From Carya illinoinensis (taxonomy: Eukaryota > Streptophyta > Magnoliopsida > Fagales > Juglandaceae), in NCBI RefSeq assembly GCF_018687715.1, contig NC_056765.1, positions 24,176,394-24,240,393 on the forward strand: DNA of 64,000 bases, written 5' to 3'. The position numbers and the translations under genes were made by a program. The first letter of the stretch is position 1, and every line of letters begins with the position of its first letter. Below, one piece after another: positions 12,941 to 23,433 of the stretch. Below the pieces are notes generated by a model. The model did no database searches and was not told where the DNA came from. It worked only from the letters and a program-made list of their open reading frames with translations.

Positions 12941-13322
12941 ATACTTGAGTACTTACTTATGTTCAAATATTTAATTATAATTTTTGCCATAAATATCTTA
13001 TTATTATATTTGGAGTATTAAGCTATTTAATTAGTGTACTTAGATATAATTAATTATACATTATGTATTAATCATCTTATTACTTGAGTACTTAAAATAT
13101 CTTCACATATTTAATTATAATTTTTTAATTAAATATCTTATTATTATATTTGGAGTATTAAGCTATTTAATTAGTGTACTTAGATATAATTAATTATTTA
13201 ATTATGTATTAATCATCTTATTACTTGAGTACTTAAATATCTTCACATATTCCATTATAATTTTTTAATTAAATATCTTATTATTATATTTGGAGTATTA
13301 AGCTATTTAATTAGTGTACTGC
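12941..13322 (+). repeat. 140-bp tandem repeat, about 2.7 copies
   Basis: The string TGGAGTATTAAGC recurs at 13011, 13151 and 13291, giving an exact 140-base period. Each unit carries ACTTGAGTACTTA, CTTATTATTATATT and TTAGTGTACTTAGATATAAT. It sits upstream of the transposase gene within the 11-kb CACTA element. Copies 2 and 3 are nearly identical, so the array is young. Function unknown. Confidence 0.85.
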
Positions 13323-13349
13323 AAATAATAAGTATTTAATTCTGTGATA

Positions 13350-15010
13350 CTGTTCGAACAAACACTCTATAAGTTCGAATGGAACGCCGGTCGAGTTATA
13401 TTCTATTCGAACAAATAAAAATTAATTCGAACGGTATTCAGAGCGTTCGAATTAAACCAACCCAGAAACCAGTCACGAAACAGAGCACAAAATTGAGAAA
13501 CAAAACACAATTTCTGCATTCATGATGCCATATTTCAATACAACAAACTCAAAACTATATGAATATCTCTAAATATGATTATTAAACAACTTAGAAAACT
13601 AATAAAACTTACCTCTTGTACTAGCAATTCAAACTTTAGTCAACCCACAATACCTATATATATATATAAAACACATTAAACTGTTGTTTTATCCCAACAA
13701 ATAAATGCAAAAACTCTATAGATATTTGTAAACGAAAATCGGAATGAAAAATACAAAAAAACACAACTTACCTCTTGTCCTTCTCCTTTCTCTCTCAAGA
13801 ATCTCTTCTCTCTCAACGCTTTCAAGCTCTCTCTCTCCACAACACTCTCTCACAGCCTCTGCCACGCTCTCTCTCCTTTTCTCAATCTTCAATCCGAGTG
13901 AAAATGAAGTGAAAGGATCGGATTAATAATATGTGCATTTCAGTTTGAACTAAATTTTAATCAGTTCGAACGCGAAAATCCAAAATACCGCTAATTTTTC
14001 CCACAATTTTTTCCTGTTCTAATTAATATTTTTCCAGTTCGAACAGAAAAAGGAATATTCTCCAGCATATACTGATAACTTGGCGCGAATTTTTCCTCCA
14101 AACAAAAAAAATTCGTTCGAACATGAATTATCTCTATTCGAACTAACATTATATTAGTTCGAACAGATAATTAGATAAATATATAACTATACACATGATA
14201 CACCCAATATTATTATGTGTATATGTAAAAATTATATAGACTATATAATACTAAGTGTCACTAATATCATAATACTAAGTTTCTTATCAATCTATAATAT
14301 TATGTATTTAAAATAGTATAATATTTTATTTATAATCACTAATAGTGTTATACTTATAAGTTAGTATCACTATAAGTATAATACTAAGTATCACTAATAG
14401 TATAATACTAAGTGATATTAAAGTATAGATACCATCAAAATATGAAAACTAATAATACTGTAATACTTTATAATATAGTCCAAGTACTTGGTTTATTATT
14501 AATATACAAACTAAATATATTAGAAATATGTTTTTTATACATATAATTAATGCAATGTTTTACTATATACTTACTATATTTACTTTATAATGCAATGCTT
14601 TAGACAATACTATTTTATACTCATCTAATCCATAATATATATACTATTACATATATATATACTAGATACTTACAATATATATAAGTAACTAGTATAAAAC
14701 TCTATACTATCGATATATAATTATCTAATATATATTATTATATATACTTGGAACTAAATTTTTTGTCAGTACTAGTATACTCTGTATTATATACTATTAT
14801 TACTAATACTTCTCAATTGTTTTACCTCTTGTACTTATATATATATATTTTTATGAACTATTATATAATTTATTCGAACTTATACCCTTCTAATTCGAAC
14901 TTATACCCTTTTAATTCGAACTAATTATACTTCCGTTCGAACGAAATTGCGATATTTAAGCTGCGAACCAGTTTCTTCTCCGTTCATTTCGTGCCTCCTC
15001 TCATTCGAAC
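13350..15010 (+). repeat. Internal TTCGAA palindrome clusters
   Basis: TTCGAA-centred motifs cluster at 13350-13450, 13955-14165 and 14870-15010, separated by AT-rich non-coding sequence. The motif is the same as in the subterminal arrays, so these are deep internal copies between the two divergently placed genes. They might be regulatory sites; the sequence shows only the repetition. A CT-rich patch with CTCTCTC runs lies at 13780-13890. Confidence 0.6.
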
Positions 15011-15200
15011 TCTTCGATTCCTCCGCAGTTAGCAACCACAACACCGCCACCAACTCCGACCAACTCCTCAAATCTCCTAGAACAAGAGGTATGGGTTAAA
15101 TGTGCTTTATTTTTATTAGTTTTTTAGTTAGTTTTGGGGGGGTCGGATTTTGAATCAATCCGGCCCCATTTTGTTGTTTTGGGGGTAAATGACACAACTA

Positions 15201-15250
15201 TAATCGGTAGAAATGATAGGGATTTACTCCTAAATCATTTCTACCGATTA
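15201..15250 (+). repeat. Perfect 17-bp stem-loop in the 11-kb CACTA element
   Basis: TAATCGGTAGAAATGAT at 15201-15217 is exactly repeated as its complement at 15234-15250, with a 16-base loop. The same arms are intact at 58681-58730 in the deleted derivative, while the loop differs in sequence. Retention of both arms in a decayed relative suggests a structural role or a small nested insertion. Confidence 0.85.
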
Positions 15251-15329
15251 AAATATTGGATTCCTTCATAAAAATAAATGTGTCGGTTCGGTTCTGAGTC
15301 GACTCAGCCATGTCTGTTTGGCTCAGGTC

Positions 15330-15550
15330 CGTTCGAATGAATATAAATTCCATTCGAATTGAAGTCAAGTCCATTCGAATTAAATTTATGTTCATTCGAA
15401 TGGGATATAATTTTATTCGAATGGATTTTAGGCTAATTCGAATGGAGTTATCTGAGGTCATTCGAATTAATTTTATGTTCATTCGAATGGCCTTTAATTT
15501 CATTCGAATGAATATAATTTAATTTGATTGGAATTAAAGGCCATTCGAAT
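15330..15550 (+). repeat. ATTCGAATG array upstream of the accessory gene
   Basis: About ten copies of (C)ATTCGAAT(G) occur every 20-30 bases just before the coding region at 15644. It is a distinct variant of the TTCGAA palindrome, with the outer bases changed so that ATTCGAAT is itself a longer palindrome. A related array is present at 58440-58610. The placement suggests operator-like sites; this is an inference. Confidence 0.7.
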
Positions 15551-15643
15551 AAGCAGTTGTCAACCATGATAGCACAACATCATCATTCCTCTAATTCAAT
15601 TTAATTAGATCACATATATCTTTTATACATCAACAGTATACTA

Positions 15644-16794
15644 ATGGCAAGCAGCAGCGGAAGAAAACGTTCCAGACCCCAGACAGTAGAAAGTACCTCC
15701 GCATCTCCTTCTCAGCCGGCCGTCAGGCCTATACTAGTTGAGCGGGAGATCATTCTAGGTGACTTCCATGACCTCACTTGGGAGGGGCGGAGTATACATG
15801 ACATCATCACCGATCGTGGATGGACCCCGATCTGTCGACAGAGGGGCACAACATATCCTGAGATGGTCGGTGAGTTTTACCGTGCCATGGGTGAGCAGCC
15901 TGGTGATGCTCTATGCTATAACTTAGTGGTCTGGGGAGTGAGTATTATATTCTCTCCCGCGTTATTGCTGAGTTTCTAGATTTGCGGCGAGAGCCCGGTG
16001 CCTATCCTGCAGCAGCAGCAGCGAGATCAGCGACTGCACCATCTGGAGAGGACACAACAGTCGCATCCTCATCACCAGTGCCGGATGTACAGACCGCAGA
16101 GCTGGATGCTAGCTCGGATGATAGCGAGAGCGGTGATGAGGTACCTGATGATGGTCTCACAGACGATCAGGTTCGTAACCTAGTGCGAGACCCTGAGGCT
16201 CCTCCATATGATGGCAGTAAAGTGATCCGACAAGCCGACTGTATAGCATTTTTCAGAATGCTTAATTTGATTATTGGGTATAACATTGATCCGAAAAAAC
16301 ACAAGACTGATTTCGAGATCGAGCGGACCAGATTTTTGTTACGGTTAGCACGGGGGGAGCCGATTGATCTGGCATTATATTTCTTCCTCCGCATTCGCAC
16401 AGAGTCACGCTATTCGGGTGGAGGTAGTCTACCATTTGCGCTTTTGATATCTAACCTCTTACTCCATTCAGGGGTTACAGTGACTTTGACTGAGCGAAGG
16501 TCGCCACAGATGGGGCCCGTTAACAAGATCACATTCAGTAAGAGTAAGGGTCACTTGTCGAAGACTCGTCCAGTCCTACAGGATCAGCCTCCGCCTACTG
16601 ATCCAGCTTCTACTGCTGCTGCCCCTATTGAGAGACATCCTGCTGGGGCTACTCCAGATGAGGTACGAGCTATATTGGCGGACCACCGCGACATTTTATT
16701 GAGGGACTTCATTCAGCCCATGATGGAGAAGCTTAAGGACCTAGAAGGACGCTTGCAAACTTTACAGGAGGATTTTGATTTATATAATAAATAA
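15644..16794 (+). pseudogene. Accessory CACTA protein, PF20167-like putative plant transposon protein, one frameshift
   Basis: A first frame from ATG 15644 (MASSSGRKRSRPQ) runs to 15979. The family-like sequence then continues in the next frame to 16794, giving about 384 residues in total. The N-terminus is basic and Ser-rich. The middle has a hydrophobic region ending FSP, which would continue RVIAEFLDLRREPG if one C were restored in the CCC run near 15957-15959. The C-terminus is Pro/Ala-rich and ends in a short coiled coil (MMEKLKDLEGRLQTLQEDF). It resembles the plant-only 'putative plant transposon protein' domain family, whose function is unknown. It lies on the strand opposite the TNP genes, behind the ATTCGAATG array. 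The 3' end of the same gene is recognisable at 58311-58400. Family assignment is by eye. Confidence 0.6.
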
Positions 16795-17174
16795 ATATTG
16801 TTAGTAATTTTTTTACTTTTTTATGTTGTATAGAACGTCTAACTCATTTTGGAATGTAATTAATGCAGTATAGTTTTTATTTTTAGTGTTTGTTAGCCTC
16901 TTTATTGTTAATAACACATTTTTTCTCATTATACTTAGTGTTCACGATAATTGAAAAAATGACACTATCTTTAAATTAATATTTAGTTAACTAAAATATT
17001 TTTAAATTAATTACATAAAATTAATTATTTATGAATTTGTAAATATTTTAATTCATTGTAAATCATAATATATAATATATAGAACTTTTTATTTACTTTG
17101 GAAATGATAAAAAAATTAATAGAAAAAATATGTATTCTTACAATTTTAACAATATATCTTTTCAATTAAATAAT

Positions 17175-17451
17175 ACCGTTCGAACACGTTAATACTAATT
17201 CGAACAAATAATATTGCATTCGAATTAATTAATTTTCTGTTCGAATTAAATTTAATTAGTTCGAACGGTATAGATTTTTGGAGACGACCTAATTCGTCTC
17301 AGAATCTCAAGTTCGAACTAATTTGTTTTAGTTCGAACGGATTTATAAGGTTTTCCATGTTTTGAATTTCGTCTCAGAAAAGTACTTTTAGGGACAAAAT
17401 TAATTTTGTCCCTAAGAAATTTTGTCCCTAAAAATTAAATTTCTTGTAGTG
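17175..17451 (+). repeat. Right subterminal repeats and terminus of the 11-kb CACTA element
   Basis: TTCGAA palindromes at 17179-17342 are followed by GGGACAAAATTAATTTTGTCCC-type inverted repeats and the terminal TTTCTTGTAGTG ending at 17451. The reverse complement of this stretch aligns to 57629-57920. Confidence 0.8.
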
Positions 17452-17454
17452 TAT

Positions 17455-18540
17455 TGCGGCCCAAAATTACTCGCCCCTTCAGTTTTCACCCTCCTCTCGC
17501 TATATATATATATAGAATGTATTAAAGGTTATACAATTTAAAATAGCCCATTTTTGTTAAAATTTAAAATTAAAAGAGTTAACTGAATTACTTATTAAAT
17601 CCTGAAAAAATCTAGTTACAAGCAATTCTGCATACCAATACGTGCATAAATCTTATTAAAAGTAGATTTTATTAAAAATAGTGTTAATTTAAATTTTGAA
17701 TATAAATGTAATAATATTAGTACGTAGCCCATTTTGAATATGAAAGTAGACTTAAACCCAAACTAGTATAATAGATACAGTATAGACTTAAAAATATTTG
17801 AAAAATTAAGAGATAAAAAAAAGTTGAAGCAACAAATACTATATTTTAACGACACGTACGGTAATAATGGCACGTGATAACGCTAAAAATATAATACTAT
17901 ACTCCAAGAGTAATGCCCAAATCAACAGCAATGCACCAATTAAGGACACTTACCTTAATATAAAATATGGAAGATTTGGGTTTTCACAAAAAAAAAAAAA
18001 AAAAAAAATGGAAGATTTGCCTGTTTCTTTATTTAAACTATTTTATCTCATCTTATCTTATTTTATCATTATAATTTTTTCAAATTTTAAAATAAAATTA
18101 ATATTAAAAAATTATATTATGATAATTTTTTATTTTAAATTTTAAAAAACATATCTCATTTTATCTCAACTCACCAAACCGGACTGCACTACTAATATAT
18201 ATAGTCAATAGAGGCTGAAATTCACAACATACGGTGTGTGAAATATATATTTGTATGAACTGAGAAGCGCGTGAGATTAACGCGCTGACCTTATGGTAGC
18301 ACTGCTAGTAGGTTTTGAATATTAATGGGAGGTGAAACACACCTGACCATTTTAATTTAGAAGAGCCGTAGGTCAAGCATGGATTGAAAGGAGGGCAACA
18401 TAAGATATAAATGGTCAAGAGTTAGACTATTAAGCAGGCAGGTTTGAATTCAAAGACGAAATCAAATGATTTTAAGAGAAAGATATAAATTAAACAAATT
18501 AAATAATTATTTTGTCACATCTAAATTAAACTCTAAAGTC
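17455..18540. other. Intergenic sequence with a MITE remnant
   Basis: No gene seen. An A-run (17990-18008) precedes a stretch at about 18030-18185 resembling one arm of a tree-genome MITE, ending TCTCAACTCACCAAACCGG. At 18305-18390 the sequence resembles 22755-22830 (GTTTTGAATAT, ACACACNTGACCATTT and TCAAGCAT landmarks), linking this upstream flank with the end of R1 copy 2. Confidence 0.45.
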
Positions 18541-18959
18541 AAGACGGCTGTGTGTACTGATAATGCCTTGTTGTTGTTTTTCACGTGCTTGCATAGCAGC
18601 AGACCAATGAGAGATGGCTTTCTAGATCATTAAGGCAGAAATTCTGTCCTCTTTTTGAGTCCTTTGTACTTACGTGCGTCGTCACTGTAATGGAGATGCA
18701 AGAATTATCACTGTGTCATGGCCCCATGAGCGTTCAGGAAATTTCCCCACGCGGTCACAGGAACCTCCTGATTTTTTTCTCGGCAAAACGGATTGAGCGC
18801 AGGCATTTTGATGATCGCATCTACGCGTCCTCGAAACTCTTACTTTAAGAGCCTCAAATTTTCACCCACTTTTCTTCTCCTCATCACTCCCATAAATAAA
18901 TTTCAAGCAAAGAGACTTAGATAGCTAGATAGATATATAGCTCTTAACCAACCTACGAT
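18541..18959 (+). promoter_or_regulatory. Promoter region of the NHL/LEA2-like gene
   Basis: A G-box CACGTG lies at 18582-18587 and W-box-type cores (TTGAC or its complement GTCAA) at about 18413 and 18537. A TATA-like CATAAATAAA at 18891-18900 is about 60 bases before the ATG, implying a short leader. G- and W-boxes fit stress or defence control, as is common for this family, but such short motifs occur by chance. Confidence 0.4.
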
Positions 18960-19667
18960 ATGGTGTTTCCCTACACTTCCTCGACTGCCAACTCCATTTC
19001 TAGGGCCCCCTCCCTACCCCCACATCCGTACCATCGCTCCGGCCACCCCACATCATCGCCCACCGACGGCGTAGCCAAGTGTTCTGCTGTTCGCCGCCTG
19101 ATATTGGTCCTGGTTTGTATGTTCATCATATTCAGCTGTATCATCTCGATAGCATGGCTTATCCTAAAACCCAAAACTCCCCTTTTCAAAGTTGATTCGC
19201 TCAACGTCTCCAACTTTGCTGTCTCTGAATCACAACAGATCATAAGGGGAACGTTTGCCATCGTAATCCTCATGACTAATCCCAACAAGAAAATGAACTT
19301 GTACTTCGACAATTTCGATGCATTTGTGTCTTACCGGAGAACCCGTCTTTCTATGACTTCGATGAAACCTCTCTCTTTGGAGAAGATGGAACAAACAAGC
19401 TTGACTGCCGAGCTAAAAGCAAATTCGCGTCGCTGTCTGAAGAGAGAGGAGTTGAAGGACTTGGACGGGACGTTAAGGCGCGGGTGGGTTGACTTTGACG
19501 TGAACATGTGGGTTTCAACAACGTTTAGAGCTGGAAATTGGCTTAGCATGAAAAGATCAATGGTTGTTAATTGCAAGAACCTCAAGGTTATCTTCTCATC
19601 TTCTTCTAAATCAACTGGAATGCTCGAAGATCAAATCGTAGAAAATTGCGTGGTTGTTTATTCCTAA
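18960..19667 (+). CDS. NDR1/HIN1-like (NHL), late embryogenesis abundant type-2 membrane protein
   Basis: A single-exon gene of 235 residues, normal for the family (about 200-260). The N-terminus is Ser/Pro-rich and cytosolic. One membrane segment spans about residues 45-68 (LVLVCMFIIFSCIISIAWLI), followed by the family hallmark KPKTPLFKVDSLNVSNF. The LEA2 beta-sandwich follows with the NPN motif (NPNKKMNLYFDNFDAFVSYR) and a C-terminal strand region. Proteins of this group are plasma-membrane or ER proteins linked to defence and abiotic stress. The specific role here is unknown. The first ATG has G at +4, and the upstream leader has a TATA-like element. This is the only intact ordinary host gene in the window. 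Confidence 0.9.
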   Translation: MVFPYTSSTANSISRAPSLPPHPYHRSGHPTSSPTDGVAKCSAVRRLILVLVCMFIIFSCIISIAWLILKPKTPLFKVDSLNVSNFAVSESQQIIRGTFAIVILMTNPNKKMNLYFDNFDAFVSYRRTRLSMTSMKPLSLEKMEQTSLTAELKANSRRCLKREELKDLDGTLRRGWVDFDVNMWVSTTFRAGNWLSMKRSMVVNCKNLKVIFSSSSKSTGMLEDQIVENCVVVYS

Positions 19668-19835
19668 TACTAGCTTTGGGCCCGGGAGCTGTTTCTTGAA
19701 GTGTTTTTTTGGTGCTGCCTTTCTTTTCTGCTTTTTTGAGTACTTCGAGTCATTGCCAGCTTTTAGTTGGTCGTTGTTAGTTGTAACTTGTTTCTTGTCT
19801 CTTATTGTTTTAACTTGAGTTTTGTTCATTTGTTG

Positions 19836-20046
19836 AATTAGGTTAAGTTTGGATGTTGTGTTGAATTGAGTTGGATAAAATATTATTAGAATATTAGTTT
19901 TAAATATTATAAGTGTGTTTGGATTTAAAAAAGTTAAATTTTTTATTATATTTTATATAAAATTTTTAAAAGTGTACGAGGATTTGAAAAATGCGTAATG
20001 ATGAGATAAAGTGAGTTAAGGAGCATTTGGTAACCAAACGGGGCTT
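19836..20046 (+). mobile_element. MITE with GTTTGG-type inverted ends
   Basis: The left end GGTTAAGTTTGGATGTTG and the right end GGTAACCAAACGGGGC form imperfect inverted repeats around an AT-rich non-coding core of about 210 bases. The core resembles the insert at 2042-2410 and the remnant at 18030-18185 in word content. Superfamily is uncertain. Confidence 0.5.
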
Positions 20047-20469
20047 AGTGTCTATTTGGGATTGAGTTTGAATGGTTAAAAGTATTTTTAACTGTTTAAA
20101 AACTATTTTAAAGAAAAAAATAATATGTTTGATAAATTTATAAAAAGTGATTTAAATACCTAAAAAAAGCTAAAAGTCTACTTTTTTTTTTTTTTAAGTA
20201 CCAAATTGAAGTTTTTATCGAAAAACTCATACGAATAATTGTATATTTAAAAAAATTAATATAACTAACTTTAAAAGTACTTTAGAAACATGGTTACCGA
20301 ATAGTAAATGACTTTTTAATAGTAGAGCTTATTATTTAAATTATAAGTTATAAACCCTAAAATTATAAATTATATTTTTCACCGTAATCTCAAATATGCA
20401 CTAAATGATTAATATTGTGTTCTCCTCATATATATCTAGATTGTGATTTCATTTAATCGATAAAAGAGT

Positions 20470-20645
20470 AATTAATATTATATATAGTCATGAGGTGCAT
20501 AAGTGTTGTGCAGTCGTTTTAAAAAAAGATTGATATCCACTATTAAAAAATTAATTTCATTTCATATAGATTCAGTATTTATTTATTTTTTTTAAAAATA
20601 ATTACACAATATTTGAATACTCACTATTATAATTATGATTTCTCA
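20470..20645 (+). mobile_element. Short MITE-like repeat, copy A
   Basis: The stretch with GTGCAGTCGTTTT, AAAAAATTAATTTCATTTCAT and an end near ACTCACTATTATAATTATG is closely similar to 21705-21885. The outer parts are imperfect inverted repeats. Non-coding. Confidence 0.5.
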
Positions 20646-21178
20646 TGGTGAAAATGTTAGAAAATTTATGGGACTTTTGCCTATTCCTAGTATAAAATGT
20701 CGCTTATTTTTTAAGCATAAAAATATTTGTTATTCCGAATCTTTTCATTCTTCGATCGATCTTTAATTTCTTTTCCTTTCTTCTCTGTTCATATTTGTCC
20801 TTTTTTCTTAGTGCATGTCACTCCGTTTCTTGGCGTGTGGGTCAGGTTATTATAATATTGTACACATTGAAAATGATTGAAGCCCAATGAAGCCAATCAG
20901 ATGCTTCTAAAACGTATATCGGCAGTGCATGCATGGTGAAGTAAAGTCAAGATTCTGTTTGAGTGGATATAAATCTAATATAATTATAAATTAATATAAA
21001 AATTCTATGAGAGGGAGATTTTAATTTTGTTTGTTTATATGAAGTTTTTGATCATTATCATTATACTATATATCTATTTTTCTTAATTTACTTTTTTATT
21101 TTTTCCTACAACAGGTATGTAATATAAAAATAATGATTAATAGATGAACTCTTGTTTATATATATATGAAAATATATT

Positions 21179-21310
21179 ACATGTATGATGAGATTTTACA
21201 AAAGTAAATATATAAATTGATATGATTTTATATGATACGTTAGATCAATTTTAAAATAAAATAACTTTACAATCTAACGTACCATATCAAGTCAATAAAA
21301 AATGAGTATT
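21179..21310 (+). mobile_element. Short palindromic MITE, copy A
   Basis: ATTGATATGATTTTATATGA...GTTAGAT is mirrored by ATCTAACGTACCATATCAA, making a nearly fully palindromic element of about 130 bases. A related copy is at 56525-56645. Confidence 0.55.
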
Positions 21311-21359
21311 ATGTATATGTAACCTATATATATATATATATATATTGCTTTACACGGAC

Positions 21360-22640
21360 GTTAAACCCTTAAACCGATCAAAAGTGAAAGGTGACAAATT
21401 AATTTTTTATTTTAAATTGCTCAATATATGTAAAAATAGTTTGTTATTGTTGAAGACATGATCAACAACCAATTAGGATAATTCATAAATCACTAATTGA
21501 GTCTAGCAACTGATGTGGGAAACTTTAAAGCCCGTAATCTCATATGTTGGAAAATTTAATGGCTATTAGTTGGAAAATTTTAAAATAAAAACAATGATGT
21601 ATATCCAATTTTTTTACAATTAGTTTATAATTTCAAGGATAATCATACAAATTTGAATATTCAAATAAAAAATAATAATTATATTTAAAAGTCTTTACAT
21701 TATGAGTAATATTAATATTATATACAGTCGTAGAATGCGCAAGTACCGTGCAGTCGTTTTGAAAAAGAGTGGAGTTCATTGTTAAAAAATTAATTTCTTT
21801 TCATGTAGATCTCCTATTTATTTAATTTTGAAAGTGATTACATAACGCTTGTACAGTCACGATTGTAACTATTATTTCTTTTATATTACACCCTATCCAC
21901 GTGATTTAATTTAATTTAAAAAATAAATTTTAGAATTTAAATCTTATAAAACAAATAATTATATTTACAAGACTTCAAATGGAGGGTAAACAATACCCTT
22001 TGTATGTTCACTAAAAGTTTTATGCTTTTTTTTACATCAAATCTTAAATTTAAGGGTAATGTTGTCATTGAAAAGAGCTTATGAATCCCTAACGAAGCCA
22101 TTAGAAATCATTGGAATTATTCATTTTTATATATTTATTGCTTATCAGTTTAAATTGACTGAATCGAGATTAATAAATGTTTAAAATAACTTATTATTCA
22201 ATTTCCTTTGTAAATATTGGATTAAGTGATGCTATTGGGGTCTAATGTGGATACTTAAAAAGTTCATTGGAAGATGGATTTATGAAAAATTAACTAGTTT
22301 ATATTATAATTATAATGAAATTTAAAACGGATAATTTTATTTATTTATAGTTGTAAAATCTTATTGTTGTTTAGGTGACCAAAAACCCAATTTTGAAGAA
22401 TTTGTTCAAGAGTGAAGTAAATAGAGAAATCAAGCTTGTTCAAATGAAAAAAAAAAAAATACTCAAGAAAAAATTATATTTATATATACCCGTTCTCCAT
22501 TCCGCTTTTAGTTCACTATGTAACATGTGGCGGCATATTTATTATCATTGAAAGATAATAGAAATTTTTATATTATATATATTCATATATATATATATAA
22601 TGATGTGATAAAACCCATGTTACTTTTATTCGGCATCTAT
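21360..22640 (+). repeat. Dispersed repeat R1, copy 2
   Basis: Aligns by eye with 1338-3470 and 56690-57622. It lacks the solo LTR and the 370-bp MITE of copy 1 and so shows both empty sites. It contains the MITE at 21705-21885. No coding capacity recognised. Confidence 0.6.
21705..21885 (+). mobile_element. Short MITE-like repeat, copy B
   Basis: Similar to 20470-20645: GTGCAGTCGTTTTGAAAAAG, AAAAAATTAATTTC, and an end near ACAGTCACGATTGTAACTA. Non-coding. Confidence 0.5.
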
Positions 22641-22648
22641 ATATATAT

Positions 22649-22649
22649 T

Positions 22650-22724
<75 letters not shown>
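22649..22724 (+). repeat. (GA)n microsatellite
   Basis: About 37 uninterrupted GA dinucleotides. The flanks (TTACTTTTATTCGGCATCTA before, TTACTTTTATTTGGCATCTA after) are a short direct duplication around it. Confidence 0.97.
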
Positions 22725-22726
<2 letters not shown>

Positions 22727-22949
22727 TGTGGACATGTTACTTTTATTTGGCATCTACTACGTTTTGAATATCATTGGCTGGTGAGACACACATGACCATT
22801 TAATTACCGAAAAGCTATATATAGATCAAGCATATTCAAATCGTGGACACCTAGCCTATAGATCATTGTCTATTTCAACTAAAAATGTGAGACTTGAGTC
22901 ATGCCATCTACAATAGATGGGCTCAACAAGGACATCAAGAATTTAAATA

Positions 22950-23160
22950 CACTACAAGAAATAAGGGATTTTACCACGAATTTGTTATCCCATGACAACC
23001 ACTAGTGGGCAATATGGACTTTATGGCACAAAAAGTCACCAACGCATAAAGTTTTCCCAAATGTCACCAGATTGCGTGCGGCGAGCCATAAGCCGTGGGT
23101 ATTCGTGGCCTTCAACGACGACATTAGTGTCGTGTTAAAAGCTTTGGGAATTGGCAATTA
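22950..23160 (+). repeat. Left terminus and subterminal repeats of the giant CACTA element
   Basis: After the terminus come short words such as ACCACGAATTTGTTATCCC, CACTAGTGGGCAAT and TGGCACAAAAAGTCACC, which echo the CCCACGA/GTGGGAAT vocabulary of the right end. Confidence 0.6.
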
Positions 23161-23433
23161 AGTCTTTTGCCTCTTCCACAATGTAAACAATATTGCTTCG
23201 TTGCCCATTTACTCCCCGACCCCCAACCTGCAAAATCCCCAACATCCTTCGAATACTCTCATCTGGGTGCATCAACGCTGGTGGTTTGCTTGCGTCGGCC
23301 CCCTTCGACGTACGTCCAGTCGCTGCCGACAGTTGCCGCCCTGCTCCTCTTTTCTACCGCCAGTTGACGCCACGCACGACTAGCGCGGCGTGTTCTCTTC
23401 AGGGAATCGTTATTAACTCTCCCTCTCCGCCTG
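23161..23433 (+). other. GC-rich block, possible non-coding first exon of the TNP2 gene
   Basis: The block is markedly GC-richer than its surroundings and ends in CTCCGCCTG|GTAAATC, a usable donor site at 23434. Plant CACTA transposase genes often have untranslated leader exons near the left end. A second exon-like piece is 27113-27154 (TTCACAG before, GTTAGT after). Assignment is inference. Confidence 0.35.

Larger units (their letters stand above)
6437..17451 (-). mobile_element. Complete CACTA (En/Spm) transposon, 11.0 kb, TSD TAT
   Basis: The left terminus reads CACTACAAGAGAT and the right terminus, on the other strand, CACTACAAGAAATTT. TAT flanks both ends (6434-6436 and 17452-17454), the three-base duplication of CACTA elements. 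Inside each end are palindromic GGGACAAAATT/GAGACAAAA motifs and arrays of TTCGAA palindromes. The minus strand carries a TNP2-type transposase gene (8763-12373) followed by a damaged TNP1-like gene (7145-8671). The plus strand carries an accessory gene (15644-16794). The open TNP2 frame and exact TSD suggest a fairly recent insertion. A deleted relative lies at 57629-59195. Confidence 0.93.
19668..21178. other. 3' flank of the NHL gene and intergenic sequence with MITEs
   Basis: It contains the MITEs listed separately and otherwise AT-rich sequence with a T-run near 20182-20195. No coding sequence recognised. Confidence 0.4.

Noticed and set aside
13744..13926. Ser/Leu-rich 60-codon frame
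   Set aside because: A CT-rich low-complexity patch inside the CACTA element; no start context or homology.
22527..22784. 85-codon frame with an Arg-Glu repeat
   Set aside because: Produced by translation of the GA microsatellite.
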